Source: Thermus albus
Lineage (GTDB): Bacteria; Deinococcota; Deinococci; Deinococcales; Thermaceae
Reading direction: 5' to 3'
DNA: 64,000 nt
NCBI RefSeq assembly: GCF_022760855.1
Contig: NZ_JAKTNR010000002.1
Coordinates: 248,001 to 312,000, forward strand
Below the pieces are notes generated by a model that did not search any database, was not told where the DNA came from, and saw nothing but the letters and a program-made list of their open reading frames with translations. Positions 24,918 through 33,375 of this stretch are shown here, one piece after another. The translations under genes and the position numbers were made by a program. Numbering within the stretch: the first letter of the stretch is position 1; each line of letters begins with the position of its first letter.

Positions 24918-26219
24918 ATGAGGCGCTACTTTGGTACCGACGGGGTGCGGGGGGAGGCGGGCAAGCCCCCCCTTACCCCGGATTTCGTCCTTAGGCTGGG
25001 CCAGGCGGCGGGGGCCTACTTTCGCCGGGAGGCCCCTAGGCCCGTGGTCCTCCTGGCCAAGGACACCCGGGAGTCCAGCGACCTCCTGGAGGCCGCCTTG
25101 GCGGCGGGGCTCATGAGCCAGGGGGTCAGGGTGGAGCACCTGGGGGTGCTACCCACCCCCGGGCTTGCCTACCTGACCCGGCACCTTAAGGCCAGCGCCG
25201 GGGCCATGATCTCCGCCAGCCACAACCCCTACCAGGACAACGGCATCAAGTTTTTTGGGCCCGAGGGGGAGAAACTTCCCGATCCGGTGGAGGAAGAGAT
25301 AGAAGCCCTCCTGGAGGAGGACCATCCCACCCGGGGTATCGGCACCGTGGGGGATTTTCGGGAAGCGGAGAGGATGTATCTGGACTTCCTCCTCTCCCAC
25401 GCCCCCGACCTTTCGGGCCTTAAGGTGGGCCTGGACCTGGCCCACGGGGCCACCTACCGCCTAGGTCCGAAGCTTTTCCAACGGGCGGGGGCCGAGGTGA
25501 TGGCCTTCTTCAACACCCCAGATGGGCGGAACATCAACAAGGATTGCGGCTCCACCCACCCCGAGGCCCTCTCGCGTTTCGTGGTGGAGCTGGGCCTGGA
25601 CCTGGGGATCGCCTTTGACGGGGACGGGGACCGGGTGCAGTTCCTAGACCGCAAGGGCCGGCTTTTCCACGGGGACCACATCCTCTACCTGGCGGCCTTG
25701 GCCTTTGGGGAAAAGGGGGCGGTGGGCACGGTGATGAGCAACATGGGCCTCGAGGTGGCCTTAAGGGAAAAGGGCCTGGACTTCCACCGGGCGGCGGTGG
25801 GAGACCGCTACGTGTTGGAGATGCTTAAGGAAAAGGGGCTTGCCTTAGGAGGAGAGCCCTCGGGGCACGTGATCTTCCTCCGGCATCACACCACCGGGGA
25901 TGGCCTTCTCACCGCCCTTCTCACCCTCAAGGCCCTAAAGGCCATGGGTGGGGACCTTGCGGACTGGTACGAGGCCCTGCCCATGTACCCCCAGGTGCTT
26001 TTGAACGTGCGGGTCTCGGACAAGAAGAAGGTCCTGGGCCATCCGAGGCTCCAGGAGGCGGTGCGGGAGGCCGAGGAAAGGCTTGAGGGCTTCGGCCGGG
26101 TGAACGTACGCCCCTCGGGCACCGAGCCCGTGGTGCGGGTCATGGTGGAGGCCAGGGAAGGAGCGGAGGAGGTGGCGAGGAAGCTTGCGGGCTTGGTCCT
26201 TCGCCTGGACCAGGAGTAA
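24918..26219 (+). CDS. glmM: Phosphoglucosamine mutase
   Basis: GlmM interconverts glucosamine 6-phosphate and 1-phosphate on the way to UDP-GlcNAc for peptidoglycan. The 433-residue protein starts RRYFGTDGVRGEA. It has the phosphoserine loop MISASHNPYQDNG, the Mg-binding loop FDGDGDRVQFLD, the sugar-binding GGEPSGHVIF, and the phosphate-binding RPSGTEPVVRVM near the end. All catalytic elements are intact. Confidence 0.96.
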   Translation: MRRYFGTDGVRGEAGKPPLTPDFVLRLGQAAGAYFRREAPRPVVLLAKDTRESSDLLEAALAAGLMSQGVRVEHLGVLPTPGLAYLTRHLKASAGAMISASHNPYQDNGIKFFGPEGEKLPDPVEEEIEALLEEDHPTRGIGTVGDFREAERMYLDFLLSHAPDLSGLKVGLDLAHGATYRLGPKLFQRAGAEVMAFFNTPDGRNINKDCGSTHPEALSRFVVELGLDLGIAFDGDGDRVQFLDRKGRLFHGDHILYLAALAFGEKGAVGTVMSNMGLEVALREKGLDFHRAAVGDRYVLEMLKEKGLALGGEPSGHVIFLRHHTTGDGLLTALLTLKALKAMGGDLADWYEALPMYPQVLLNVRVSDKKKVLGHPRLQEAVREAEERLEGFGRVNVRPSGTEPVVRVMVEAREGAEEVARKLAGLVLRLDQE

Positions 26220-26222
26220 ACT
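26193..26222 (+). promoter_or_regulatory. Leaderless promoter of rbfA
   Basis: TTGGTC (26193-26198), an 18-nt spacer and TAAACT (26217-26222), then seven nt to GTG 26230. The first three bases of the -10 box are the glmM TAA stop codon. Confidence 0.55.
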
Positions 26223-26229
26223 TTAGGCG

Positions 26230-26517
26230 GTGAGCTACGGAAAGGCCCATCTGGAGGAGCGCCTTAGGCGGGCGCTGGCCGAGGCCATCCATGGCCTGGA
26301 AGACCCCCGGCTCTTTCTCCTCACCGTGGAGGCGGTGCGCCTTTCCCCCGACGGCAGAGTCCTTACGGTGTACGTGGAAGCTTTCCGTGACGAGGAAAGG
26401 GCCTTGGCGGCCTTGAGCCACGCCGAGAGAAGGCTCCTTTCCGCCATCGCCCGGCGGGTGCGCCTGCGCCACCTGCCTCGCCTGGAGTTTGTGCCGTGGA
26501 GAGCGAGACCCGCATAA
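26230..26517 (+). CDS. rbfA: Ribosome-binding factor A
   Basis: RbfA binds immature 30S subunits and assists 16S 5'-end maturation, important in the cold-shock range. The 95-residue protein has the KH-like fold expected: VSYGKAHLEERLRRALAEAI helix, LEDPRLFLLTVEAVRLSPDGRVLTVYVE strands in part, and LRHLPRLEFVP near the end. The GTG start lacks a ribosome-binding site and fits a leaderless message. The last 22 nt overlap the next gene. Confidence 0.92.
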   Translation: MSYGKAHLEERLRRALAEAIHGLEDPRLFLLTVEAVRLSPDGRVLTVYVEAFRDEERALAALSHAERRLLSAIARRVRLRHLPRLEFVPWRARPA

Positions 26518-26894
26518 AGGTGCGGTATGCGGAGACCGACCAGATGGGGGTGGTCCACCACTCCGTGTATGCGGTGTACTTGGAGGCGGCCCGCGTGGAG
26601 TTTCTGGAGAAGGCGGGTCTGCCCTACCACCAGGTGGAGGCCAGGGGGGTGTTTTTCCCCGTGGTGGAGCTGGGCCTAACCTTTCGCGCCCCCGCCCGCT
26701 TTGGGGAGGAGGTTTTGGTGCGAACCCGCCTGGCCCAGCTTTCCCGGCGGGACCTCCTTTTCCGCTACCGGGTGGAACGGGACGGGGTGCTTCTGGCCGA
26801 AGGCTTTACCCGGCATCTGTGCCAGGTGGGGGAGAGGGCTGGCCGCATTCCGGAAGACATCTACCAAGCCTTAAGCGTGCTACACTTAGGATAG
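26496..26894 (+). CDS. YbgC-type acyl-CoA thioesterase
   Basis: The 132-residue hotdog protein has the family signature RYAETDQMGVVHHSVYAVYLEAARVEFL, in which the Asp of ETDQMG and the following His are catalytic. FPVVELGLTFRAPARFGEEV and RHLCQ follow as usual. YbgC enzymes hydrolyse short- or medium-chain acyl-CoA; in E. coli one is tied to the Tol-Pal genes, which are absent here. It overlaps rbfA and is probably translated from the same message. Confidence 0.88.
   Translation: MESETRIKVRYAETDQMGVVHHSVYAVYLEAARVEFLEKAGLPYHQVEARGVFFPVVELGLTFRAPARFGEEVLVRTRLAQLSRRDLLFRYRVERDGVLLAEGFTRHLCQVGERAGRIPEDIYQALSVLHLG
26887..26892 (+). promoter_or_regulatory. -10 box for the aminotransferase gene
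   Basis: TAGGAT ends six nt before GTG 26899. AGGA within it also sits seven nt from the GTG and could act as a weak ribosome-binding site, so both signals support this start. Confidence 0.4.
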
Positions 26895-26898
26895 CATT

Positions 26899-28149
26899 GT
26901 GGGCATGAGCCACGACCCCTTTACGCTTTTTGAGCGCCACATCGACCCTGGACTGGCAGGCCTCCTCCGCTTCACCGGTCTGGACCGGATGGAGTCCCAT
27001 GCGGAAGGCCCCTACGTCTGGGATACCACGGGTAAGCGCTACCTGGACTTCTTGGGCCTCTACGGCACCTTGAACCTGGGCCACCGCCATCCCCAGGTGG
27101 TGGAGGCGGTTAGGGCCCAACTGGAGCGCATGCCCATGTCGGTTCGGGTTTTGGTGTCCGAGCCCACGGCGAGGCTGGCGGCCAAACTGGCGGAGATCAC
27201 GCCCGAGGGCTTGGAGATGGTCTTTTTCGGCAACTCGGGGGCGGAGGCGGTGGAGGCGGCCATCAAGCTGGCCCGGGCCTACACGGGAAAACCCGGCATC
27301 ATCACCACGGAGGGGGGGTTTCACGGCAAGACCATGGGGGCCCTTTCCCTCACCCCCAGGCCCCAGTACCAGGACCCCGCCAAGCCCCTGCTCCCCGGGA
27401 TCAAGGTGGTGCCCTACGGGGACCTGGAGGCCTTGGAGGCGGCCATAGACGGGGAGACGGCCGCGGTGATCGTGGAGCCCATCCAGGGGGAAGGGGGCAT
27501 CCGGGTGCCCCCAGAAGGCTACCTAAAGGGGGTGCGGGAGCTAACCCGAAAAAAGGGCGTTCTCATGATCGCCGACGAGGTGCAGACCGGCCTTGGGCGC
27601 ACGGGGAGGCTTTTTGGGGTGGACTGGGAAGGGGTGGCCCCCGACCTCATGACCCTGGCCAAGGCCTTGGGGGGTGGGGTGATGCCCATCGGGGCCTGCG
27701 TGGGTAGGAGGGAGGTCTTTGAGATCTTCCGGCAAAACCCCCTCTTCCACTCCTCCACCTTTGGTGGCAACCCCTTGGCGGCGGCGGCGGCCCTGGCGGC
27801 CATTGAGGTGACCCTGAAGGAGAACCTGCCGCAAAGGGCCTTGGAGATGGGAAGGTACCTGATGGAGGGCCTAAAGGCCCTTAAGGCCCAGTACCCTCAC
27901 CTCATAGAGGACGTGCGGGGCCGGGGCCTGATGCTGGGGGTGGAGTTTACCGATGCCGACATCGGTGCCCTGGTGGTGGCGGAGCTGGCGGAGAGGGGGG
28001 TGATCACCGCCTTTGGCCTCAATAACCCCAAGGTGGTGCGCCTCGAGCCCCCCCTCATCATCGGCAAGGAGCATGTGGACGAGGCCCTTACGGCCTTCTC
28101 GGAGAGCCTGAAGGCCACGGAGAAGGCCCTGGAGGGCCTCCTGGGATAG
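26899..28149 (+). CDS. Class III aminotransferase, putrescine aminotransferase-like
   Basis: The 416-residue PLP enzyme has the class III core: FGNSGAEAVEAAIKLARAYTGK, GGFHGKTMGALS, VEPIQGEGG, LMIADEVQTGLGRTG and the PLP lysine in TLAKALGGGVMPIGA. The N-terminal FERHIDPGLAGLL and the whole alignment resemble E. coli putrescine aminotransferase (PatA/YgjG) more than ArgD. The substrate could still be ornithine or another diamine. A SpeB-family polyamine gene is also in this window (60968). The start could also be ATG 26905. Confidence 0.85.
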   Translation: MGMSHDPFTLFERHIDPGLAGLLRFTGLDRMESHAEGPYVWDTTGKRYLDFLGLYGTLNLGHRHPQVVEAVRAQLERMPMSVRVLVSEPTARLAAKLAEITPEGLEMVFFGNSGAEAVEAAIKLARAYTGKPGIITTEGGFHGKTMGALSLTPRPQYQDPAKPLLPGIKVVPYGDLEALEAAIDGETAAVIVEPIQGEGGIRVPPEGYLKGVRELTRKKGVLMIADEVQTGLGRTGRLFGVDWEGVAPDLMTLAKALGGGVMPIGACVGRREVFEIFRQNPLFHSSTFGGNPLAAAAALAAIEVTLKENLPQRALEMGRYLMEGLKALKAQYPHLIEDVRGRGLMLGVEFTDADIGALVVAELAERGVITAFGLNNPKVVRLEPPLIIGKEHVDEALTAFSESLKATEKALEGLLG

Positions 28150-28150
28150 A

Positions 28151-30403
28151 ATGCGGGAAACCTTACTGGAGTTTTTCAAAAAGACCGGGAAGCCCCATCG
28201 CCTGGAGGAGATCCTCAGGCGCTTCGGATTGGAAAAGCGGGAGGCCAAGGCCTACCTGAAGGCCCTGGTACGGGAGGGCCTTCTGGAGAAGAAGGGAAGC
28301 CAGTACTTTTTGCCCAACCGGGTGCAGGGGCCCATTAGCCTGCACCGGGATGGCTACGGCTTCGTGCGCCTTCCCGAGAAGGACCTTTTCATCCCCCCAG
28401 GCTATACGGGGGAGGCCTGGCCGGATGACCTGGTGGAGGCCCGGGTCATGCCCCCGGGCCGGGACGGGAAGCCCTGGGGGGTGGTGGAGCGCGTCCTGAA
28501 GCGGGCCCGGGAGCGGCTCGTGGGTACCCTGGATTTCCGTAAGGGGTATGCCGTGCTCCTTCCCGATGAGCCGGGGCTTCCGGAACTGAGGCTACTTCCC
28601 GAGGGGCTTCATGGCCTCAAGCGGGGGAGCCGGATCGTGGTCAAGGTGCACTACCACCGGCGTCCCTATGGGGAGTTCTTGGAGTACCTGGGCGAGGGGG
28701 ACGTCCCGGAAACGGAAACCGAGGCGGTGATCGCCAAGTATGGCCTGAGGGCCGAGTTCCCGGAGGAGGTGCTAAAGGAAGCGGAGGCCATCCCCCTGGA
28801 GATCCCCGAGGCCGAGCTCAGGAGGCGGCAAGACTTCCGTCACCTAAGGGTTTTCACCATTGACGGGGTGGACGCCAAGGACTTTGACGACGCCATCCAC
28901 CTGGAGGTACTTCCCACCGGCTACCGGGTGGGGGTGCACATCGCTGACGTTTCCCATTACGTGAAGGAGGGTAGCCCCCTGGACCAGGAGGCGCTTCAGA
29001 GAGGGACCAGCGTCTACCTACCGGGGCGGGTTTTGCCCATGCTACCCGAAAGGCTTTCCAACGGGGTCTGCTCCTTAAAGCCCCATGAGGACCGCCTGGT
29101 GCTCTCTGTGTTGGTGGATTTGGACCAGGAGCTCCACATCCAACGGGTCCGCTTCGCCGAAGGGGTGATCAGGAGCGTGGCCCGCCTCACCTACACCGAG
29201 GTGGAGGCCTTTGCCGAGGGGTTTGGCCTGCCCGAGGAGCACGCCTTCTTGGCCCAGGACCTGAAGGAGCTACTGGACCTCACCCAGAGGCTTAGGCAAA
29301 GGCGCCTCGAGGCGGGATCCTTGGACTTCAGCTTCCCTGAGGTCAAGGTGGAGGTGGAAAACGGCACCCTGCACCTCATCCCCCAGGAGGAGCCCAGGGC
29401 GCGAAGCCTCATTGAGGAGCTCATGCTCCTCGCCAACCAGGTGGTGGCCGAGCACCTGGTGAAAAAGGGGCTGCCTGGGCTCTTTCGGGTGCACGAGGAG
29501 CCCTTGGAGGAGGCCTACGGGAAGCTCCGCACCGCCTTGGCCCGGCTGGGGTACCCCCTGCCGGAGAAGCTTTCCTCCAAGGCCTTGCAACGGGTGCTTC
29601 TGGAGGCCAAGGGGCGCCCGGAAGAGCCCGTGGTGGCCAACCTGGTCCTGCGCTCCTTGCGCCTGGCCCGGTATGCCGCCGAGAACCTGGGGCATTTCGG
29701 CCTGGCCATGGAGCACTACCTGCACTTCACCAGCCCCATCCGCCGCTACCCCGATCTGGTGGTGCATCGGGTGCTGAAGGCCATCCTCCGGCGCAGCCTC
29801 ACCCCGGCCAAGAAGGCCCGCTGGCAGGAGACCTTCCCCGCCATCGCCGAGCAGGCCTCGGAGATGGAGAGGAAGGCGGAGGCGGCGGAGAGGGAGCTCA
29901 CCAAGTACTACATGGCCAAGTGGGCGGAGCTCCACCTGGGGGAGCGTTTCCTGGGCAAGGTGACCGGGGTGGCCAGCTTTGGCGCCTTTGTCATGCTGAG
30001 AAACGGGGTGGAAGGCCTGGTGCGCCTCGAGGCCCTGGGCCCCTACACCTATAGCGAGGAGGCCCTGGCCCTTTTGGGCCCTAAGGGTAAGAGAATCCGC
30101 CTAGGGGACGAGATGGAGGTGGTGATTGCTGCCGCCAATCCCAGGCTTCGGCAAATAGACTTCCTGCCCTACCAGGAGGAGGTTCATAAAGAGGATGCCC
30201 GGGCCAAGCCGGCCCGGGGGAAAGAGGCCAAGGAGGTAGCCATGCGCAAAGTGGTAGGACCGCCCAAGGATAGGAACCGCGACGACCGGCCCGAAAGGGC
30301 CACGGTGAACACCGTCTACTTCGGCGAGTGGACCCCCAAGGACGAGGGCCCCGTGCATCGTCCGGCGGAAACCCGTACCAGAAGGCGCCGCCGGCGGCGC
30401 TAA
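28151..30403 (+). CDS. rnr: Ribonuclease R (RNB family 3'-5' exoribonuclease)
   Basis: The 750-residue enzyme degrades structured RNA from the 3' end. An N-terminal winged helix (PHRLEEILRRFGLEKREAKAYLKAL in part) and two cold-shock/OB domains (GPISLHRDGYGFVR; LFIPPGYTGEAWPDDLV) precede the catalytic RNB domain, with TIDGVDAKDFDDAIH carrying the metal-binding Asp residues and HFTSPIRRYPDLVVHR. An S1 domain (FLGKVTGVASFGAFVML) and a basic, disordered tail (ETRTRRRRRRR) follow. It begins one nt after the aminotransferase stop and overlaps the converging MEMO gene by 4 nt. Confidence 0.95.
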   Translation: MRETLLEFFKKTGKPHRLEEILRRFGLEKREAKAYLKALVREGLLEKKGSQYFLPNRVQGPISLHRDGYGFVRLPEKDLFIPPGYTGEAWPDDLVEARVMPPGRDGKPWGVVERVLKRARERLVGTLDFRKGYAVLLPDEPGLPELRLLPEGLHGLKRGSRIVVKVHYHRRPYGEFLEYLGEGDVPETETEAVIAKYGLRAEFPEEVLKEAEAIPLEIPEAELRRRQDFRHLRVFTIDGVDAKDFDDAIHLEVLPTGYRVGVHIADVSHYVKEGSPLDQEALQRGTSVYLPGRVLPMLPERLSNGVCSLKPHEDRLVLSVLVDLDQELHIQRVRFAEGVIRSVARLTYTEVEAFAEGFGLPEEHAFLAQDLKELLDLTQRLRQRRLEAGSLDFSFPEVKVEVENGTLHLIPQEEPRARSLIEELMLLANQVVAEHLVKKGLPGLFRVHEEPLEEAYGKLRTALARLGYPLPEKLSSKALQRVLLEAKGRPEEPVVANLVLRSLRLARYAAENLGHFGLAMEHYLHFTSPIRRYPDLVVHRVLKAILRRSLTPAKKARWQETFPAIAEQASEMERKAEAAERELTKYYMAKWAELHLGERFLGKVTGVASFGAFVMLRNGVEGLVRLEALGPYTYSEEALALLGPKGKRIRLGDEMEVVIAAANPRLRQIDFLPYQEEVHKEDARAKPARGKEAKEVAMRKVVGPPKDRNRDDRPERATVNTVYFGEWTPKDEGPVHRPAETRTRRRRRRR

Positions 30404-31512
30404 AGGGCCAGGGTCCCCGCTCCCACCGCGGAGAGGGTGGGGGCCTCGAGGTCCAGGCGATAGGCCAGGACCTGGCCCTCCCGTCCTAAGAGGAGGGGGG
30501 CTAGGCTTCGCACCACCTCCACCCCGTCAATGCGGGTGGGGTTGTTTCCCAGGTGGGCCAAGGCGGCTTCCGGTTCCCCCTGGGAAAGCCTTTCCAGGAA
30601 CCCTAAGTCCCGCCTCCTTGCCTCCTCCGCCAGGGTGCGGGATAGGGGTGGGTCCCCAAACCGGGGTCCCACATGGGAAAGGTCCACCGCCAGTACCACC
30701 AGGCCAGGATAGTCCCTTAAGACCACCCTCAGGGCCTCGCCTAACTGGGGGCTTCCCCGGCCCACCAGAAGGGGGAGAACCTTGGCCTCTGGAAAGACGC
30801 CCTTGAGGAAGAAGAGGGGAAGCTCCAGGCTGTGCTCCTCCCGGAAGGCCAGGGGTGTGTTGAAAAGCTCGTAGGGGAGGAGGGTGTCTAAGGCCTGGAG
30901 GGCAGGGAGGTCGGGGAGGGCGGGGCCGAAGGGGGTGTGGAAGGGAACGGGAAGGGCCGCGGCCTTTTCCGTGAGGGGCCGGTGGGCCACCCCCACCAGG
31001 TAGAGGCGTTCCGGCGGAGGCAGGCTTTCCAGGGCCGCCAAGGCGGCCCCGTAGACCTCGGGCACCCGGCTGGGTTCCAGGTGGGGTAGGAGGAGGACCT
31101 CGGGGCGGGGCCCGGCTTCCCCAGGGAAGCTGGCCCGGAAGGCCTCGAGGAAGGCTTTGGCCTCCTCCTGCCCGGCAGGGTAGGAGAGGCCCGAAAGGCG
31201 CATGGGGCGCTCCTTTTTCAGCTTGTCCTCTTCCTCCTTAAGCCGCCTCTCCACCTCCCCGGTAAGGAGGAGCCCGGCCTCCTCCAAGGCCTTGAGCAGC
31301 TCCTCCAACTCCTTCTTAGGTACCAGTACCCCGTGGGCTTTAAATACCTCCTCCTGCACCTCCTCCAGGGTGCGTCCCTCCAGGAGGGAGAGGAGAAAAA
31401 GCCCTCCTTCCGTAAGGGCCAGGGGTTTGGAGAAGACCCCGTAGGGGTCGGAAACCAGAAACCCCCCCTCAATAGGGGTGATCTGGGGTTCCCGCAGGCG
31501 TATCCGCTCCAT
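30400..31512 (-). CDS. MEMO-family protein with PqqD-like N-terminal domain
   Basis: The C-terminal 260 residues belong to the MEMO1/AmmeMemoRadiSam B family, related to LigB-type dioxygenases: LLPHLEPSRVPEVYG, YLVGVAHRPL, REEHSLELPLFFLK and AVDLSHVGPRFG. Metal-site His residues are kept, but TRIDGVEVV stands where many members have a Cys. The first 90 residues (ITPIEGGFLVSDPYG, TEGGLFLLSLLEGRTLEEV) look like a winged-helix PqqD-like domain, joined by a charged helix. Family members often occur beside radical SAM partners; none is seen here. Function unknown. The 5' end overlaps cca by 44 nt. Confidence 0.8.
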   Translation of the reverse strand: MERIRLREPQITPIEGGFLVSDPYGVFSKPLALTEGGLFLLSLLEGRTLEEVQEEVFKAHGVLVPKKELEELLKALEEAGLLLTGEVERRLKEEEDKLKKERPMRLSGLSYPAGQEEAKAFLEAFRASFPGEAGPRPEVLLLPHLEPSRVPEVYGAALAALESLPPPERLYLVGVAHRPLTEKAAALPVPFHTPFGPALPDLPALQALDTLLPYELFNTPLAFREEHSLELPLFFLKGVFPEAKVLPLLVGRGSPQLGEALRVVLRDYPGLVVLAVDLSHVGPRFGDPPLSRTLAEEARRRDLGFLERLSQGEPEAALAHLGNNPTRIDGVEVVRSLAPLLLGREGQVLAYRLDLEAPTLSAVGAGTLAL

Positions 31513-32785
31513 GGCCCTTCCAATATAGGAGATAGGCCCTGGCCTCCTCTGGGGTTGTCACCCGTCCTTCCACCTGGGCCAAGAGGAGGGCTTCCAGGGC
31601 CTTTCCCACCAGGGGGCCGGGCCTTAGGGAAAGGAGGGCCATCACCTCCTGCCCGGAAAGGAGGGGACGGGTGGGCAGGGGCTGAGCTAAGGCCTTTTGA
31701 TGGGCTTCCAAGACCCCCCAGGCCTCCTCCTCCACCCCCCTTGTGCCCAGGCGGTCTGCGGCCATGAGGTAGACCAGGTGGGGCAGAAGGTCCTTTCGGC
31801 GGAAGAGGAAGCGCCGCAGGGCTTTGGCCTCGTCCGGTAACCGGTCCATGTGGCGGCGCACCAAAGCCTCCACCTTTTCCACGGCCTCCTTGGGAAAACG
31901 GAGCCAAAGGAGGGCGGCCTTGGCCATCTCCGCCCCCACCTCCGCATGCCCCAGGAAGCGGAAGCGGCCCACCTGGGGGTCAAAGCGGCGGGTTAAGGGC
32001 TTGCCCACGTCGTGGAAAAGGGCGGCCAGCCGGGCCTCCAAAGGCGCCTCCGGCCAAAGCCAAAGGAGGTGGAAGACCACGGAAAGGGTATGCCGCCAGG
32101 CGTCCAGGTGGTGGACCCCTCCTTGCTCCAGTCCCACCAAAAGGCGGAGTTCGGGAAGATAAGGGTCCAAAAGCCCCACCCTTTCCAATACGTGTAGACC
32201 CCAAGCCGCCCGCGGGGATAGGAGGAGGCGGGTGAGCTCCTCCTTTACCCGTTCCCGGGCCGGCAGGGCTTCGGGGTGCTCTCTGAGGAAGCGGGCGTGG
32301 CGGGAAAGGGCGTTGCGGGTTTTCCCGGGCAGGCCAAGGCCTAGGCTGGCTGCCAGACGCACCGCCCTTAGGCTTCTAAGGCTGTCTTGGTAGAGGTTTT
32401 CCTCCCGCACTGGGACCAGGACCTTTTTCCTAAGGTCGTCCTCCACGCCCTTTAGCCCCCACACCCGCCCCCCCTTCCAGGCCAGGGCATTCAGGCGGAA
32501 ATCCCGCTTAAGAAGGTCTTCCTCCAGGCTGCCTTCCAGGGGGGAGAAGTCCAGGACAAGCTTTCCCGTCACCAGGCGGTACTGGCCCCGCTCGGGGTCC
32601 AAGGGGAAAAGGGTGCCCCCAAGGTGCCCTTGGGCTTCCTCCGCCGCCCGCACGGGTTCGGGGGCCGCGAAGTCCAGGTCCCAGGGCCTTTTCCCCAGAA
32701 GAAGGTCCCGTAAAGCACCCCCCACGGGGATGGCCCCCTTGGGGGTATAAAAGGGAAAGTCCCTATGGGCGATCGGGCGAAGCAC
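31469..32785 (-). CDS. cca: CCA tRNA nucleotidyltransferase / poly(A) polymerase family, with HD domain
   Basis: Adds or repairs the 3' CCA of tRNA. The class II nucleotidyltransferase motifs are present: VGGALRDLLLGKRPWDLDFA with the DxD pair, RDFRLNALA, the ENLYQDSLRSLRAVRLAASLGL helix, and ERVKEELTRLL. A C-terminal HD phosphohydrolase domain follows (LFHDVGKPLTR). Start GTG 32785 (438 residues) is preferred because GATAAT lies six nt upstream; GTG 32725 would begin right at VGG and remove the N-terminal strand. A CC-only or A-only enzyme cannot be excluded. It overlaps coaE head-to-head by 21 nt. Confidence 0.85.
   Translation of the reverse strand: MLRPIAHRDFPFYTPKGAIPVGGALRDLLLGKRPWDLDFAAPEPVRAAEEAQGHLGGTLFPLDPERGQYRLVTGKLVLDFSPLEGSLEEDLLKRDFRLNALAWKGGRVWGLKGVEDDLRKKVLVPVREENLYQDSLRSLRAVRLAASLGLGLPGKTRNALSRHARFLREHPEALPARERVKEELTRLLLSPRAAWGLHVLERVGLLDPYLPELRLLVGLEQGGVHHLDAWRHTLSVVFHLLWLWPEAPLEARLAALFHDVGKPLTRRFDPQVGRFRFLGHAEVGAEMAKAALLWLRFPKEAVEKVEALVRRHMDRLPDEAKALRRFLFRRKDLLPHLVYLMAADRLGTRGVEEEAWGVLEAHQKALAQPLPTRPLLSGQEVMALLSLRPGPLVGKALEALLLAQVEGRVTTPEEARAYLLYWKGHGADTPAGTPDHPY
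32746..32751 (+). promoter_or_regulatory. -10 box for coaE
   Basis: TATAAA lies 13 nt before ATG 32765, inside the first codons of the divergent cca gene; an RNA start near 32758 would leave a leader of only a few nt. No ribosome-binding site is present. Confidence 0.4.
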
Positions 32786-33370
32786 CCCATTATTATCGGC
32801 ATCACCGGGAATATCGGCAGTGGCAAAAGCACGGTGGCTTCCCTCTTGCGGGCCTGGGGATACCCGGTGTTGGACCTGGACGAGCTGGCCCAAAGGGCCA
32901 GGGAGAACAAGAAGGAGGAACTGAAAAGGATTTTCCCGGAGGCCTTTAAGGGGGAGGAGCTGGACCGAAGGGCCCTTGCCCAGGTGGTCTTTTCCGATCC
33001 CGAACGGCTAAAGGCCCTGGAGGACCTCCTCCACCCGGAGATCCGCCGGCTTTTGGCCCAGGAGCTTGCCCAGCTTAAGGCTCCTTTGGTCTTCCTGGAG
33101 ATCCCCCTTCTTTTTGAAAAGGGGTGGGAGGCCCGCCTGGATGGGACCCTTTTGGTGGTCGCCCCCCTGGAGGAGCGCATCCGGCGGGTGATGGAGCGCT
33201 CTGGGTTTTCCCGGGAGGAGGTCTTGGCCCGGGAGAAGGCCCAGATGCCCGAGGAGGAGAAGAGGAGGCGGGCCACCTGGATTTTGCAGAACCGGGGGGG
33301 ATTCGGGGAGTTGGAGGAGGGGCTAAGGGAGATTCTTACCCGCATCCGGGAGCGCTTTGGGCTAAGCTAG
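32765..33370 (+). CDS. coaE: Dephospho-CoA kinase
   Basis: CoaE carries out the last step of coenzyme A synthesis, phosphorylating the ribose 3'-OH of dephospho-CoA. The 201-residue protein has the P-loop [17 protein letters not shown], the [11 protein letters not shown] segment corresponding to the DAD motif, [11 protein letters not shown], and the [14 protein letters not shown] lid. Length matches the family. Its first 21 nt overlap the divergent cca start. Confidence 0.95.
   Translation: MGDRAKHPIIIGITGNIGSGKSTVASLLRAWGYPVLDLDELAQRARENKKEELKRIFPEAFKGEELDRRALAQVVFSDPERLKALEDLLHPEIRRLLAQELAQLKAPLVFLEIPLLFEKGWEARLDGTLLVVAPLEERIRRVMERSGFSREEVLAREKAQMPEEEKRRRATWILQNRGGFGELEEGLREILTRIRERFGLS
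32792..32797 (-). promoter_or_regulatory. -10 box for cca
   Basis: GATAAT on the minus strand, five of six matches to consensus, ends six nt before GTG 32785 and lies inside coaE codons 10-11. Confidence 0.45.
33363..33368 (+). promoter_or_regulatory. -10 box for the SDR gene
   Basis: TAAGCT ends seven nt before ATG 33376; its last T is the first base of the coaE TAG stop. AGAGGG in the gap is an alternative, closely spaced ribosome-binding site. Confidence 0.35.
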
Positions 33371-33375
33371 AGGGC

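Noticed and set aside
24120..25139. 339-codon minus-strand frame across polA and glmM
   Set aside because: Antisense to polymerase motifs A-C; no independent coding signal.
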